A DNA stretch of 54,635 bases from an uncultured Oxalobacteraceae bacterium (GTDB taxonomy: Bacteria; Pseudomonadota; Gammaproteobacteria; Burkholderiales; Burkholderiaceae_D): positions 1 to 54,635 of the forward strand of contig CAITOF010000096.1 in NCBI GenBank assembly GCA_903893945.1, read 5' to 3'. The notes beneath the pieces were generated by a model. The model had not been told where the DNA came from, searched no databases, and worked only from the letters and a program-made list of their open reading frames with translations. Made by a program: the position numbers and the translations under genes. The first letter of the stretch is position 1. The number at the start of each line of letters is the position of its first letter. This document shows, in pieces, positions 35,913 through 44,990 of the stretch.

Positions 35913-36366
35913 TGCCTTATTCCTGCTGAGGTTTTAAACAAATTATTTTAGCAACAAACTGGTTGGTGGAGGTTCTTCCCAATTTGAGTATATTCATTTT
36001 TGATGCGTGGTGTAAATCCGGAAACACTTTTTTACATCGACAACACGGCAATTTCTGATCTGGGACAAACTTTCACGAGGTTGACCCGTGCGCTCTGGTC
36101 GGCAACGTTACAGGTGGCCGTGGCCTTGTCACCCGATTTTTTGCCCCATCATACATTAATTGATCATTTTTATAACGAAAAAATTGAAATCCGGTCGACA
36201 TTCTGTTCTGGTTGTGGCGGCAGAAGTCGGCCTGCCTTAATAAGAACGGGCGGCATTACCATCGGATAAGCCACCCATCTTTCAATTCTTAACGATTGAT
36301 TGCACCGAACTCTGCCGCAAGTCGGGAAAACAGCCTGTTGCAGGGCGATGTCAGGATTAAAACGCG
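35913..36366. other. 454-bp stretch without a supported gene
   Basis: It lies between the dksA stop (36367) and the start of the STAS gene, so it must contain the STAS gene promoter. One open frame (plus strand, ATG 36003 to 36269, 88 residues) has a plausible length but no ribosome site and no recognisable family. No clear terminator, repeat or RNA fold was found. Confidence 0.5.
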
Positions 36367-36822
36367 TTAATCACCGTAAAGTTTCTGTTTCAGTTCACGG
36401 CGTTGCTGGGCCTCCAGGGATAAATTCGCCGTCGGGCGTGCCAGTAATCGTGCAATGCCGATAGGTTCACCCGTTTCCTCACACCAGCCGTATTCACCTG
36501 CATCTATCAGTGCGATCGACTGCTGAACTTTTTTAAGCAGTTTTCGTTCGCGATCACGGGTTCGCAGTTCCAGCGCGTGCTCTTCTTCTATGGTGGCTCG
36601 ATCAGCGGGGTCAGGGACCAGGACTGTTTCACGCAGATGTTCAGTGGTTTCATCTGCATTTTTTAAAAGGTCTTTTTCCAGTTGCTGCAACCGAGCCTTG
36701 AAAAAAGCCAATTGTGCCTCGTTCATATAATCCTTGTCGCTCATCTTCAGAATTTCTTCTTCTGTGAGGAGGCCGGATTTTTTGCTGGTTGCTGCACTTG
36801 TTTTGGTAGTTTTAGTTGCCAC
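36367..36822 (-). CDS. dksA: RNA polymerase-binding transcription factor DksA (zinc-independent type)
   Basis: The 151-residue protein has the length of E. coli DksA and acts with ppGpp in the polymerase secondary channel to shift promoter choice. The coiled-coil tip residues are present (DPADRA, with Asp71, Asp74 and Ala76 at the E. coli positions). The zinc-finger positions read C114, T117, S135 and A138 in place of four Cys, so the protein should fold without zinc, as reported for DksA2 and CTSA-type homologues. It lies 102 bp downstream of a CobW-type GTPase gene on the same strand, a conserved pairing in Burkholderiales. Confidence 0.95.
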   Translation of the reverse strand: MATKTTKTSAATSKKSGLLTEEEILKMSDKDYMNEAQLAFFKARLQQLEKDLLKNADETTEHLRETVLVPDPADRATIEEEHALELRTRDRERKLLKKVQQSIALIDAGEYGWCEETGEPIGIARLLARPTANLSLEAQQRRELKQKLYGD

Positions 36823-36924
36823 TTCGCATACTCTCGATACGACGATTTTATATAAGAACAGCCATCAAATGACTGCGCGCCCCTGCTGAAAGTGACTTAT
36901 CGTCAAAATCAGCAACCTGATAGT

Positions 36925-37959
36925 TTATACCAGACATTGCTCCAAACCGCTAATAATTATACTTTTTGGTAAATTGTTGCCAATAAACACAATTTTACTT
37001 TCTTTTAGTTCATCTATTTCCCAGCGGCGCCCCAAGTCACTGCCCATGATCTGGTGCACGCCCTGAAAAACAACTTTATGATCCGCGCCCTGCATGTAAA
37101 GTATGCCTTTATAGCGCATCATCTGCGGACCATAATCCGTGATTATTCCACTTAAATATCCATCAAGCAATGTTGCATTAAAGGGACGCTGACTTTTAAA
37201 AACGAAGGCTGAAATGTCGTCGGAATGCGCCCGCCTGTCGTGGTGGTGGTCACAATGTTCGTCGTGCACGTGGGTCTCGTCATGCTCCTCATGCAGGTCC
37301 TGGACACGCAGGAACTCGGTGTCAATCGACAATTTGTCATTCAGATTAAAGCCTCGCAAATCGACGATATCTTTTATCGGAACCTGGCCAAAATGCACGT
37401 TGTTGATCGGGGCACGCGGGTTAATGAATTTGAGCCGGTTGGTCAGCGCCGACAGATCGTTTGCACTGACCAGATCCGTTTTACTGATATAAAGCCTGTC
37501 GGCGAACCCAACCTGACGCTGAGCCTCCTGATGCTGATCCAGTTCTGCCATCCCGTGTCTGGCGTCAACAACCGTAATGATTGCGTCCAGCATATACTGA
37601 CTTGCGACAAATTCATCAACAAAAAAAGTTTGCGCAACGGGGCCGGGATTCGCCAGTCCGGTTGTTTCGATCACCAAATGATCAAATGTTATTTCACCCG
37701 CCTGCCTTTTTTCAGCCAGATTGGTCAGCGCAACTATCAGATCACCACGGACCGTGCAACAGATGCAGCCATTGTTCATCTCAATGATCTGCTCCTTTGT
37801 ATTTCGATGCAGGATCTCATTGTCTATGCTTTCCTCACCGAATTCGTTCTCGATGACGGCAATGTGCAAGCCATGATCTTCATGCAGTATGCGATTTAAT
37901 AACGTGGTTTTTCCGGCGCCTAAAAAGCCGGTCAGGATGGTGCTGGGGATAAGTGCCAT
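36925..37959 (-). CDS. CobW/COG0523-family GTPase (G3E, zinc chaperone type)
   Basis: The 344-residue G3E GTPase has Walker A LTGFLGAGKTTLLNRIL, the metal-binding CxCC motif in NNGCICCTVRGDLI, and the SKTDLV base-recognition motif. A His/Asp-rich loop at about 217-240 (HEEHDETHVHDEHCDHHHD) is followed by the CobW C-terminal domain. These features fit metallochaperones of the ZigA/YeiR/YjiA group rather than the cobalamin CobW, and no cobalamin genes are near. It probably delivers zinc to client proteins under limitation. It follows xerC by 14 bp and precedes dksA. Confidence 0.92.
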   Translation of the reverse strand: MALIPSTILTGFLGAGKTTLLNRILHEDHGLHIAVIENEFGEESIDNEILHRNTKEQIIEMNNGCICCTVRGDLIVALTNLAEKRQAGEITFDHLVIETTGLANPGPVAQTFFVDEFVASQYMLDAIITVVDARHGMAELDQHQEAQRQVGFADRLYISKTDLVSANDLSALTNRLKFINPRAPINNVHFGQVPIKDIVDLRGFNLNDKLSIDTEFLRVQDLHEEHDETHVHDEHCDHHHDRRAHSDDISAFVFKSQRPFNATLLDGYLSGIITDYGPQMMRYKGILYMQGADHKVVFQGVHQIMGSDLGRRWEIDELKESKIVFIGNNLPKSIIISGLEQCLV

Positions 37960-37973
37960 TAGTGATAAGGTGG

Positions 37974-38918
37974 TTATTTAAGTTTTGCCCGAGGGTGGGC
38001 GGCATCATAGGTTCTGGCTAAATGCTGAAAATCAAGTGAAGTATAGACCTGGGTTGAGGCGATCGAGGCATGTCCCAGCAATTCCTGTACTGCGCGTAAA
38101 TCACCTGACGATTGCAGAACATGGGAAGCGAATGAGTGACGCAGTACATGCGGGTGCACGTCACTGCTCAGATTCAACTTTTTAGCGTGCGCTTTGATGC
38201 GTAACTGGACCGAACGTGCTGACATCCGCGTGCCCCGCTGAGTCAGGAACAAGGCGTTTTTTTCCGTTTTAACCAGAGCGGGCCTGACGGCAAGCCAGTG
38301 TGTCAGTGCGCTGATGGCGGCACTGCCTATCGGGACTTCACGGGTTTTGTTTCCTTTTCCTGTGACGTGCACCATCTGTTCAGGCAGGTCGATCCATCCG
38401 GCTGACGTGTGGGTGGCGGAGTTGCAGTAGGCCTGATCCAGATTAACCAGTTCAGAAACCCGAAGTCCGCTGGAATACAGCAGTTCAAACATGGCATGGT
38501 CAGCAACCTGATTGATGCTGTCGCCCGTTGCGTGTTCCACCAGATGCACGGCGTCATCAACGGACAGTGCTTTGGGTAAATTTTTGCCGCGTCGGGGTGC
38601 TTTGATGCCCATTACCGGGTTAGTCGTGGCATTTTCCTGATTGGATAACCACGAAAAAAAACCTCGCCAGCACGACAGGTGTCGCGCGATGGAGCGTGGT
38701 TGCAATTGCCGGCTGTGTAATTGATTAGCCAGTTTGCGGATCTGTGCCGGCCTCACCTGCTGCGGCGCAGTCGTTGCAAATAAAATCGACAGACTGGTTA
38801 AATCGGCCTGATAATTTTTAATCGTATGCGGGGAATACTTTCTGACATGACGTAAATAATCAAGGAAACGCAAACAGTCAGGGTGCAGAACGGTTGCGGT
38901 TTCCCTGATTGTGTCCAT
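37974..38918 (-). CDS. xerC: Tyrosine recombinase XerC
   Basis: The 314-residue site-specific recombinase resolves chromosome dimers at dif with XerD and FtsK. It has a SAM-like N-terminal core-binding domain (LDYLRHVRKYSPHTIKNYQADL). The catalytic domain contains the first Arg in YSSGLRVSELVNL, the Lys in VTGKGNKTREVPIG, HPHVLRHSFASHVLQSSGDLRAVQELLGH, and the Tyr in STQVYTSLDF. The conserved position after DUF484 and dapF identifies XerC rather than XerD or an island integrase. Confidence 0.94.
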   Translation of the reverse strand: MDTIRETATVLHPDCLRFLDYLRHVRKYSPHTIKNYQADLTSLSILFATTAPQQVRPAQIRKLANQLHSRQLQPRSIARHLSCWRGFFSWLSNQENATTNPVMGIKAPRRGKNLPKALSVDDAVHLVEHATGDSINQVADHAMFELLYSSGLRVSELVNLDQAYCNSATHTSAGWIDLPEQMVHVTGKGNKTREVPIGSAAISALTHWLAVRPALVKTEKNALFLTQRGTRMSARSVQLRIKAHAKKLNLSSDVHPHVLRHSFASHVLQSSGDLRAVQELLGHASIASTQVYTSLDFQHLARTYDAAHPRAKLK

Positions 38919-38923
38919 GGTAC

Positions 38924-39568
38924 TTATTTAATCAGACAGGCCAGTGCCGCACTGGCGGTTTCTGCCAGTTGCGCCAAAAAATCAGTGGCCATATGACTGC
39001 TGAAACGACTCTTGTCCGGCGAACCGAGAACAAGCAATCCCACCACTTTGCCTTCCGCACGTAAGGGCAGCATGGCCAGGGATGCGACCGGCATGTCCAG
39101 CCAGGACGCAGCTTCAAAATCCCTGTTTTCGCCGCAGAATGGTGTTGCCAGTCCACTCGCAAACAGACGGATGGTGTCACTGGTGGGCGCCGCAAACCAG
39201 GTATGTTCAAAGTCGTCCGCCACATTCCACAGTCGCAGCGAGACATGGGGCAGGGAAAATATTTCTTTTAGATTGGTGGTCAGGATATGCGGTAAATCGA
39301 CATCGTTTCGGGCCAGTAACAGTGCGTTTGCCCATTTTTGAAACTTGGCATTGGAGTGATCATTTTCATGTGCCTGTCGCATCAATTCAGATAAACGCAA
39401 TTCAAGATGCCGATATTTCTCACGTACCACTTCCATCTGCCGCTCCTGCAGGGACACTGCACGGCCCAGCAATGGACTGGATAATTTGATTTTTCCCAGC
39501 AGTTCAGCATGTTCTTCAAAAAAACAGGGATTGGATGCCAGGTATTGAGCCACTTCGGATTGATTCAT
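38924..39568 (-). CDS. DUF484 family protein (GAF-like)
   Basis: The 214-residue protein begins MNQSEVAQYLASNPCFFEEHAELL, the typical DUF484 start. It continues with a coiled-coil (RAVSLQERQMEVVREKYRHLELRLSEL) and a GAF-like domain (about 90-214) with SLAMLPLRAEGKVVGLLVLGSPDKSRFSSHMATDFLAQLAE. Members lie between dapF and xerC in most beta- and gammaproteobacteria, as here, but their function is not established. It ends 5 bp before xerC begins, indicating co-transcription. Confidence 0.92.
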   Translation of the reverse strand: MNQSEVAQYLASNPCFFEEHAELLGKIKLSSPLLGRAVSLQERQMEVVREKYRHLELRLSELMRQAHENDHSNAKFQKWANALLLARNDVDLPHILTTNLKEIFSLPHVSLRLWNVADDFEHTWFAAPTSDTIRLFASGLATPFCGENRDFEAASWLDMPVASLAMLPLRAEGKVVGLLVLGSPDKSRFSSHMATDFLAQLAETASAALACLIK

Positions 39569-39589
39569 TGGGTGTATTCCCTTCACTTA

Positions 39590-40441
39590 TTACAGATTAA
39601 TTTCGCCATCAAAAACCTTGACGGCAGGGCCGGTCAGGAAAACCGACTGGTCAGGACCGTCCCAGCGTATGCTCAGTTCGCCACCGCGCGCAGTCACCCT
39701 GACCGGCGAGGTCAAACGGCCGAGTAAAATACCAGACACAACAGCGGCACAGGCCCCCGTGCCACAGGCAAGGGTTTCGCCCACTCCACGTTCAAATACC
39801 CGTAATTTGATGTGCTGCGGATCAACAATTTGCATGAAACCGGCATTGACCCGGGCCGCAAAGCGCGGATGATGTTCAATTTGTGGGCCTATGGCAGCCA
39901 CATCGACAGCGTCCACATCATCAACAATTTGCACCGCGTGTGGATTTCCCATGGATACAACAGAAATCAGAATCCTGTTTTTGCCGATCTCGAGCGGCCA
40001 CAGCGACGCATTTCCGTCGGGCTTGCATTTGAGTCCTTTGGTATCAAACGGGATGTCTGCAGGGTTCAGGACCGGCGGATTCATGTCCACGGTGACATTG
40101 CCGTCCTCTTCGAGATTAAGTTCAATGATGCCCTTCATGATTTCAACCCGCATGCGCTTTTTCTTGATCAGCTTTTTTTCGTGGACGAATTTAACAAAAG
40201 CACGTGCGCCGTTGCCGCAATGTTCGACCTCGCCTCCATCCGCATTGAAAATCCGGTAGTGAAAATCCACGTCAGGAATGGCAGAGCGTTCCACCACCAG
40301 CATCTGATCCGCACCCACACCAAAGCGACGGTCGGCTAACGCCTTCCATTGGTCAGGGCTAAAGTGAATTTGCTGGTGAATACCGTCAAACACCAGAAAA
40401 TCATTGCCTGCGCCTTGCATTTTTGTGAATTTTATTTTCAT
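39590..40441 (-). CDS. dapF: Diaminopimelate epimerase
   Basis: The 283-residue PLP-independent epimerase converts LL- to meso-diaminopimelate for lysine and peptidoglycan synthesis. The two catalytic Cys lie in [13 protein letters not shown] and [13 protein letters not shown]. The start [20 protein letters not shown] is canonical. It lies 21 bp upstream of the DUF484 gene and 217 bp downstream of an acyltransferase gene. That spacer shows no gene. Confidence 0.97.
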   Translation of the reverse strand: MKIKFTKMQGAGNDFLVFDGIHQQIHFSPDQWKALADRRFGVGADQMLVVERSAIPDVDFHYRIFNADGGEVEHCGNGARAFVKFVHEKKLIKKKRMRVEIMKGIIELNLEEDGNVTVDMNPPVLNPADIPFDTKGLKCKPDGNASLWPLEIGKNRILISVVSMGNPHAVQIVDDVDAVDVAAIGPQIEHHPRFAARVNAGFMQIVDPQHIKLRVFERGVGETLACGTGACAAVVSGILLGRLTSPVRVTARGGELSIRWDGPDQSVFLTGPAVKVFDGEINL

Positions 40442-40658
40442 GCTGCCTTTTCGATGTTTGGGGTGGTATATACAATCGGGTATCGCTGGATTATAGGCTG
40501 CCCGATGTTTGCAGGCAATTGAAGTGTTGGTATTTGGGACTCATGCAAAACCGGTGCGCGCCAGAGGCTTCGGGACCTTTGGCACAAGTGCCTGTCCCCG
40601 ATCGGCCATTACCCGGAAAAGTTAAGTTTTTGATAGTGTTATGCCTCGCCATGGTGAC

Positions 40659-41528
40659 TTACTTTTGGTACAGGTCAGGTTCTCCGTCCGGGCGAGTTTT
40701 GAATCGGCGATGTGACCAGAAATATTCTGCCGGTGTCAACCGTATCTGCTCTTCCAGGAAGCTATTCATAAACCGGGTTGCAGCGACAATGTCATCCCCG
40801 GGGTAATCTTCCCAGGCAGGGTGAACGGTGACCCGCCAACCCTGGTAATCGGGCAGCATCGTGGCAATAACCGGTACGACTTTGGCACTGGTTGCAGCGG
40901 CTATGCGCGCCGGTGCGGTCAGCGTGGCCGCCGGGATACCAAAAAAAGGCACAAATTCTGCATCCTTCCTGCCAAAGTCCATATCGGGTAGCATTAAGAA
41001 GCCGTACCCTTCGCGCATGGCGCGAATAATGGGTTTTACACCTTCTGCACGAGCCAGTAGACGGACCAGTCCGAAGCGGTTTCGACCGTTTTTCAAAGCC
41101 TGATCGAACACGGCATTTTTTTGTGGCGCATAGATGGAGCAGATCGGGGTTTGCAATACCAGACCAATGCCTGCGACGTCCAGACTGACGAAGTGCGGGC
41201 AGAGCAGAATCACCGGACCTGCCGCGATCAGGTCAAGTGGGGCTCCCGGTTCAACCCGGATAAGCTTTTTTACCCGCTCTTCGCTGCTCCACCACAAAAT
41301 GCTGCGTTCAAAAACGCTGCGCGCATAGGCTTTGAAGTGCTGACGGGCAATGCGTTTTCGTTCTGCTTCAGTCAGTTCCGGAAAACACAGGCGCAGGTTG
41401 GTCAGTGTAATGTGGCGTCGAGATGGCAGGATCCAATAGAAGAGCGTGCCGACAATTTCGCCAAATCGACCCAAAACGGGCAACGGTAAAAAGTGCAGCA
41501 ACCACATGAATCCCAAAAGTAATCGCAT
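40659..41528 (-). CDS. Lipid A biosynthesis acyltransferase (LpxL/LpxM family), second copy
   Basis: The 289-residue inner-membrane enzyme adds a secondary acyl chain to Kdo-lipid A precursors. An N-terminal membrane helix (LLLGFMWLLHFLPLPVLG) is followed by the HX4D motif in LCPHFVSLDVAG, with a conserved Arg-containing downstream block (KNAVFDQALKNGRNRFG). The C-terminus (ANSFLEEQIRLTPAEYFWSHRRFKTRPDGEPDLY) is family-typical. It starts 2 bp after the stop of a paralogous gene, so the two tandem enzymes probably add different chains. LpxL versus LpxM-type specificity cannot be told from sequence. Confidence 0.93.
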   Translation of the reverse strand: MRLLLGFMWLLHFLPLPVLGRFGEIVGTLFYWILPSRRHITLTNLRLCFPELTEAERKRIARQHFKAYARSVFERSILWWSSEERVKKLIRVEPGAPLDLIAAGPVILLCPHFVSLDVAGIGLVLQTPICSIYAPQKNAVFDQALKNGRNRFGLVRLLARAEGVKPIIRAMREGYGFLMLPDMDFGRKDAEFVPFFGIPAATLTAPARIAAATSAKVVPVIATMLPDYQGWRVTVHPAWEDYPGDDIVAATRFMNSFLEEQIRLTPAEYFWSHRRFKTRPDGEPDLYQK

Positions 41529-41530
41529 AG

Positions 41531-42403
41531 TCAGTTATCGTCTTTGCTGGTAGTTGGCAGGGTTGTTGATGCATGAGCCGGTATCTTGTAACGGTTGTAG
41601 CTCCAGAAATATTCTGAGGGGCAAAAACTGATCAGTTTTTCCATGGCCTGATTGATGGCAGTGGCCTGTTGTTCAGGCGTACCGGACACGCTGAGAGCGG
41701 TCAGTTGTTCGAAGGGGACAAAGCGGATTAAATAACCCCTCGCCCACGGCAGCCGTTCGGCATAAGTGAGGATGATGGGTGCCCCGGTCATCGTGTGGAG
41801 TTTGGATGACAGTGTCATTGTATAAGCGGGCCGTCCAAAAAAATCGGCCCAGACACCTTCGCCCTCCTGGGGTACCTGATCGGGTAACAGGCCGACGGCA
41901 CCGCCTTTTTTCAGCGCTTTCAGCATCTGTTTTACGCCGCCCAGATTGGCCGGCGCCAATAACAGGTTCGTGCGCGAACGAGCTCCCATCATTAAGGGTT
42001 GCAGCGTCTTTTTTCTGGGCGGGCGATATAGGGCAGTCAGGGTGGTTTTAACCGCAATCGCCTGAGCAATAATTTCAAAACAGCCTAAATGCGGCGTCAG
42101 GAAGATGACGCCTTTGTTCTGGTCCAGCGCCTGTTGCGCGACAGGCCAGTTTTCTATCGTTGCCTTGGCCAGCACTCTTTTGGGATCGGCAAACCAGATA
42201 AACGGTAATTCCAGAATGCTTTTACCCGCTTCGGAAATGGCCTGCACTGTTGACGTTTCAAATCCGGCCAGGCGAATATTTTCCGTGAGACGTCGCCGGT
42301 ATGCGGGACTGAGTAAATAGACCAGCCATCCTAACGTGGCACCGATTCCATGCAGAACGGGGAGAGGTATAAATGACAAGAAACGAAATAAAGCAATCAG
42401 CAT
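41531..42403 (-). CDS. Lipid A biosynthesis acyltransferase (LpxL/LpxM family), first copy
   Basis: The 290-residue paralogue of the next gene starts at MLIALFRFLSFIPLPVLHGIGATLGWLVYLL. The frame extends a further 77 codons upstream, but that part is made of the 12-bp repeats in the spacer and is not a family feature. The catalytic motif is HX4E in LTPHLGCFEIIAQ, the usual variant in LpxL-type enzymes. The LPDQVPQEGEGVWADFFGRPAYTMTL block is typical. It is divergent from metK across a 352-bp region and is the first of two tandem acyltransferase genes. Confidence 0.92.
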   Translation of the reverse strand: MLIALFRFLSFIPLPVLHGIGATLGWLVYLLSPAYRRRLTENIRLAGFETSTVQAISEAGKSILELPFIWFADPKRVLAKATIENWPVAQQALDQNKGVIFLTPHLGCFEIIAQAIAVKTTLTALYRPPRKKTLQPLMMGARSRTNLLLAPANLGGVKQMLKALKKGGAVGLLPDQVPQEGEGVWADFFGRPAYTMTLSSKLHTMTGAPIILTYAERLPWARGYLIRFVPFEQLTALSVSGTPEQQATAINQAMEKLISFCPSEYFWSYNRYKIPAHASTTLPTTSKDDN

Positions 42404-42497
42404 AATGCCTTGGATGCATGTGAGCAAATTATTCTTAAAAGGCGTAAAATAGCACGAAATCCAGCTTTGGAAGCAGTGGTCATGCGTTGCATCCGAA

Positions 42498-42526
42498 TTG
42501 TTTTCGTGGGTTAAACTTGATAAAAT
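42498..42526 (+). promoter_or_regulatory. Candidate metK promoter
   Basis: TTGTTT (42498-42503) and TAAAAT (42521-42526) are separated by 17 bp. Transcription from here would give a leader of about 220 nucleotides that includes the 12-bp tandem repeats and two hairpins. Confidence 0.45.
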
Positions 42527-42537
42527 AGTACAATTTA

Positions 42538-42621
42538 CTTGTTCAGTAAAAAGTTCACTAAAAGGTGCGCCAAAAGGTTCACCAATAGGTTCACTAACAG
42601 GTTCACTACCGGATTCATTCA
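42538..42621. repeat. Seven tandem 12-bp repeats in the metK leader
   Basis: Seven consecutive 12-bp units run from 42538 to 42621, with consensus AAGGTTCACTAA (for example units at 42550, 42574, 42586 and 42598). The outer units are the most divergent. The period is a multiple of three, which keeps frames open on both strands and explains spurious long frames here. The array lies in the putative metK 5' leader and upstream of the divergent acyltransferase gene. Its role is unknown; repeated operator, RNA element or minisatellite are all possible. Confidence 0.85.
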
Positions 42622-42643
42622 GCAGCCCTGGCAAAGTGAGCTG

Positions 42644-42749
42644 TGGACAACCGCCGAGTTAACAGACAACTTGCGAGGCGGTATAGAAATTCCGCTAAAG
42701 CGTCGCAGGCTCTCTGTATCTGCGACTTGGACAACCAAAAGCATAGGAG
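42644..42749 (+). promoter_or_regulatory. Structured metK leader: two hairpins bracketed by a 9-bp direct repeat
   Basis: TGGACAACC occurs at 42644-42652 and again at 42728-42736. Between them are a hairpin with outer CCGCC/GGCGG and inner AGTT/AACT pairs (42651-42681) and a second with GTCGCAG/CTGCGAC (42702-42726). The metK ribosome site AGGAG (42745-42749) comes right after. The first copy overlaps the 5' arm of hairpin 1, which allows alternative pairing. This could be a cis-acting RNA controlling metK. I do not recognise a known SAM riboswitch class. Confidence 0.5.
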
Positions 42750-42755
42750 CCAACC

Positions 42756-43922
42756 ATGGCAAATGAATATCTTTTCACCTCTGAATCGGTTTCAGAAGGT
42801 CATCCTGACAAAGTCGCCGATCAAATCTCTGACGCCATTCTGGACGCGATTTTAGCCCAGGATCCGCGCGCCCGGGTCGCGGCCGAAACTCTCTGTAATA
42901 CGGGGTTGGTGGTGCTGGCCGGCGAAATTACAACTCATGCCAACGTTGACTATATAAGTGTCGCACGGGACACAATTAAACGTATCGGCTATGACAACAC
43001 CGACTACGGCATTGATTATCGCGGTTGCGCCGTCATGGTTTGCTACGACAAGCAGTCGCCTGATATTGCGCAGGGTGTCGACGAGGGACGCGGTCTCGAT
43101 CTCGATCAGGGTGCAGGTGATCAGGGTTTGATGTTTGGTTATGCCTGTGATGAAACGCCCGATTTAATGCCGGCGGCCATTTATTACGCTCACCGTATTG
43201 TTGAGCGGCAGTCGCAATTACGCAAAGATGGGCGCTTGCCCTGGTTGCGTCCGGACGCCAAATCGCAGGTCACCTTGCGTTATGTCAACGGAAGGCCGGT
43301 AGCGATTGATACTATCGTCCTTTCAACCCAGCATTCGCCAGACATGTTGCATAAGGCAATCGAAGAAGCCGCCATTGAAGACATTATCAATCCGGTTGTT
43401 CCGAAGGAATGGTTGCAGGAGACCAAGTACCTGATCAATCCGACCGGACGTTTTGTGATTGGCGGTCCACAAGGTGATTGTGGATTGACCGGTCGAAAAA
43501 TCATTGTTGATACGTATGGTGGAGCCTGCCCGCACGGGGGTGGGGCATTTTCAGGGAAAGATCCCACCAAGGTCGATCGTTCGGCTGCCTATGCGGCACG
43601 TTACGTGGCAAAAAATATAGTCGCGGCAGGCCTGGCGCGCCAGTGCCAGATTCAGATCAGCTACGCCATTGGCATCGCCAAACCCATAAACATCACTGTC
43701 TATACGGAAGGTACGGGCGTTATACCTGACGAAAAAATCGAGCAGCTGGTGCGCGAATTTTTTGATTTGCGGCCCAAAGGCATCGTACAGATGCTGGATC
43801 TGCTGCGGCCCATATACCAAAAAACCGCAGCCTATGGTCATTTCGGCCGCGAAGAGCCCGAGTTTACCTGGGAGCGAACTGATAAAGCAGCCGCGCTGCG
43901 TGATGCCGCCGGATTAAAGTAA
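42756..43922 (+). CDS. metK: S-adenosylmethionine synthetase
   Basis: The 388-residue enzyme makes S-adenosylmethionine from ATP and methionine. It has [27 protein letters not shown], the loop [24 protein letters not shown], the P-loop-like [23 protein letters not shown] and a C-terminal [16 protein letters not shown]. Length and motifs match the family throughout. AGGAG lies six bases upstream of the ATG. It has an unusual 5' leader described separately. Confidence 0.97.
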   Translation: MANEYLFTSESVSEGHPDKVADQISDAILDAILAQDPRARVAAETLCNTGLVVLAGEITTHANVDYISVARDTIKRIGYDNTDYGIDYRGCAVMVCYDKQSPDIAQGVDEGRGLDLDQGAGDQGLMFGYACDETPDLMPAAIYYAHRIVERQSQLRKDGRLPWLRPDAKSQVTLRYVNGRPVAIDTIVLSTQHSPDMLHKAIEEAAIEDIINPVVPKEWLQETKYLINPTGRFVIGGPQGDCGLTGRKIIVDTYGGACPHGGGAFSGKDPTKVDRSAAYAARYVAKNIVAAGLARQCQIQISYAIGIAKPINITVYTEGTGVIPDEKIEQLVREFFDLRPKGIVQMLDLLRPIYQKTAAYGHFGREEPEFTWERTDKAAALRDAAGLK

Positions 43923-43943
43923 AGCAAAAGGAAAATAACGACG

Positions 43944-44900
43944 GTGCGATTCTTTTTTGTCAGCAGTTTGCTTTCCCTGGGGGTGCTGAATCCATCTCTG
44001 GCGGACGGCGCAAAATCTTTCGCAGCTCCCTTGGTCGCAGCAACATCGGTCGCACCGCCGTCTGTCTTGAGTCAGGCAAAAAAGCCGTCAAACTCGACCG
44101 GGCAATGGTGCACACCGCTGGTAAACCGATTGCCGAAATTGACGTTAGCCCAATGTCAGAGCAGCGAACTGCAGGTCAGCGGTGCCGTATCTAACAAGGG
44201 CTTTCCCTTATTGATCAGGGATATCCCGGCGAATGTCAATTCAGTCGCTTCACCGCAAAAAGTACCGGTCAGAATTCTTCTGATCGGCGGAATACACGGG
44301 GATGAAAAAACGGCGTCGGCCATTGTATTCAAATGGCTGGATAAACTGAATTCACCTGTCATCCGGTCGACCAATGAATTTCATTGGAAAATTGCGCCGG
44401 TGGTCAACCCGGATGGAATGCTCGCGCCCAAATCAACCCGGGTGAACGCTCATGGCGTGGACCTGAACCGGAACTTCCCGACACCCAACTGGCTTGTTGA
44501 AGCCCCCGAATACTGGCGAAAAAAAACCAAAAGTGATCCGCGCCGTTTTCCGGGAAAGGCGCCACTTTCAGAACCGGAAAGCCGCTGGGTCTTTAATCAG
44601 ATGGAGCAGTTTCAGCCCGACGTTATCATTTCAGTGCACGCGCCTTTTGGTGTGCTGGATTTTGATGGTTCCGGAACCCCGCCCAGCAAATTTGGACGCC
44701 TGATGTTTAATCGCGTCGGTGTTTATCCCGGTTCGCTGGGCAATTACGGGGGGCGCCACAAGGACATACCCGTGGTCACCATAGAACTGCCGAATTCGCA
44801 ACTGATGCCGTCAGATGCGGAGGTCACGCGGATATGGCAAGATATGGTGAATTGGGTGCAACTGAACATTTCTTCCCAGGTAAAAGTGGCGGCCAATTAG
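43944..44900 (+). CDS. M14-family zinc carboxypeptidase / murein peptide amidase-like, exported
   Basis: The 318-residue protein starts at GTG and has a signal peptide (RFFFVSSLLSLGVLNPSLA). After a Ser/Ala-rich linker comes an M14 zinc peptidase core. GGIHGDEKTASA supplies the first zinc His and Glu. The stretch around NPDGMLAPKSTR and VDLNRNFPTPNW carries substrate-binding Arg/Asn, the third zinc His is in ISVHAPFG, and the catalytic Glu is in VTIELPNSQ. This resembles MpaA-type amidases that trim murein peptides, though export would place it in the periplasm where E. coli MpaA is cytosolic. It follows metK by 21 bp. Confidence 0.85.
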   Translation: MRFFFVSSLLSLGVLNPSLADGAKSFAAPLVAATSVAPPSVLSQAKKPSNSTGQWCTPLVNRLPKLTLAQCQSSELQVSGAVSNKGFPLLIRDIPANVNSVASPQKVPVRILLIGGIHGDEKTASAIVFKWLDKLNSPVIRSTNEFHWKIAPVVNPDGMLAPKSTRVNAHGVDLNRNFPTPNWLVEAPEYWRKKTKSDPRRFPGKAPLSEPESRWVFNQMEQFQPDVIISVHAPFGVLDFDGSGTPPSKFGRLMFNRVGVYPGSLGNYGGRHKDIPVVTIELPNSQLMPSDAEVTRIWQDMVNWVQLNISSQVKVAAN

Positions 44901-44990
44901 AACGCCGCTACAGGAGCAGCGCATTGTCCCTGGCATGACCTGCCTGAATCGCGCCTGCCTTGCGCAAATAAACACCGGAAAGAGGCTGCA

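Noticed and set aside
36003..36269. Plus-strand open frame of 88 codons between the STAS gene and dksA
   Set aside because: No ribosome site or family resemblance; it may be a lineage-specific gene but the sequence does not support it.
42404..42634. 77-codon N-terminal extension of the first lipid A acyltransferase
   Set aside because: The added Ser/Glu/Pro units are the reverse reading of the 12-bp repeats; the family start MLIALFRFLSF lies at 42403.
42671..42726. Resemblance of the metK leader to an SAH riboswitch (GCAGGCTC)
   Set aside because: Only a short stretch matches, and the surrounding helices do not follow the SAH riboswitch order; that class usually precedes ahcY or metH, not metK.
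42539..42766. Plus-strand Lys/Arg/Phe-rich frame overlapping the metK start, a possible leader peptide
   Set aside because: It starts with TTG without a ribosome site; the open frame is explained by the 12-bp repeat period, which removes stops in all frames.
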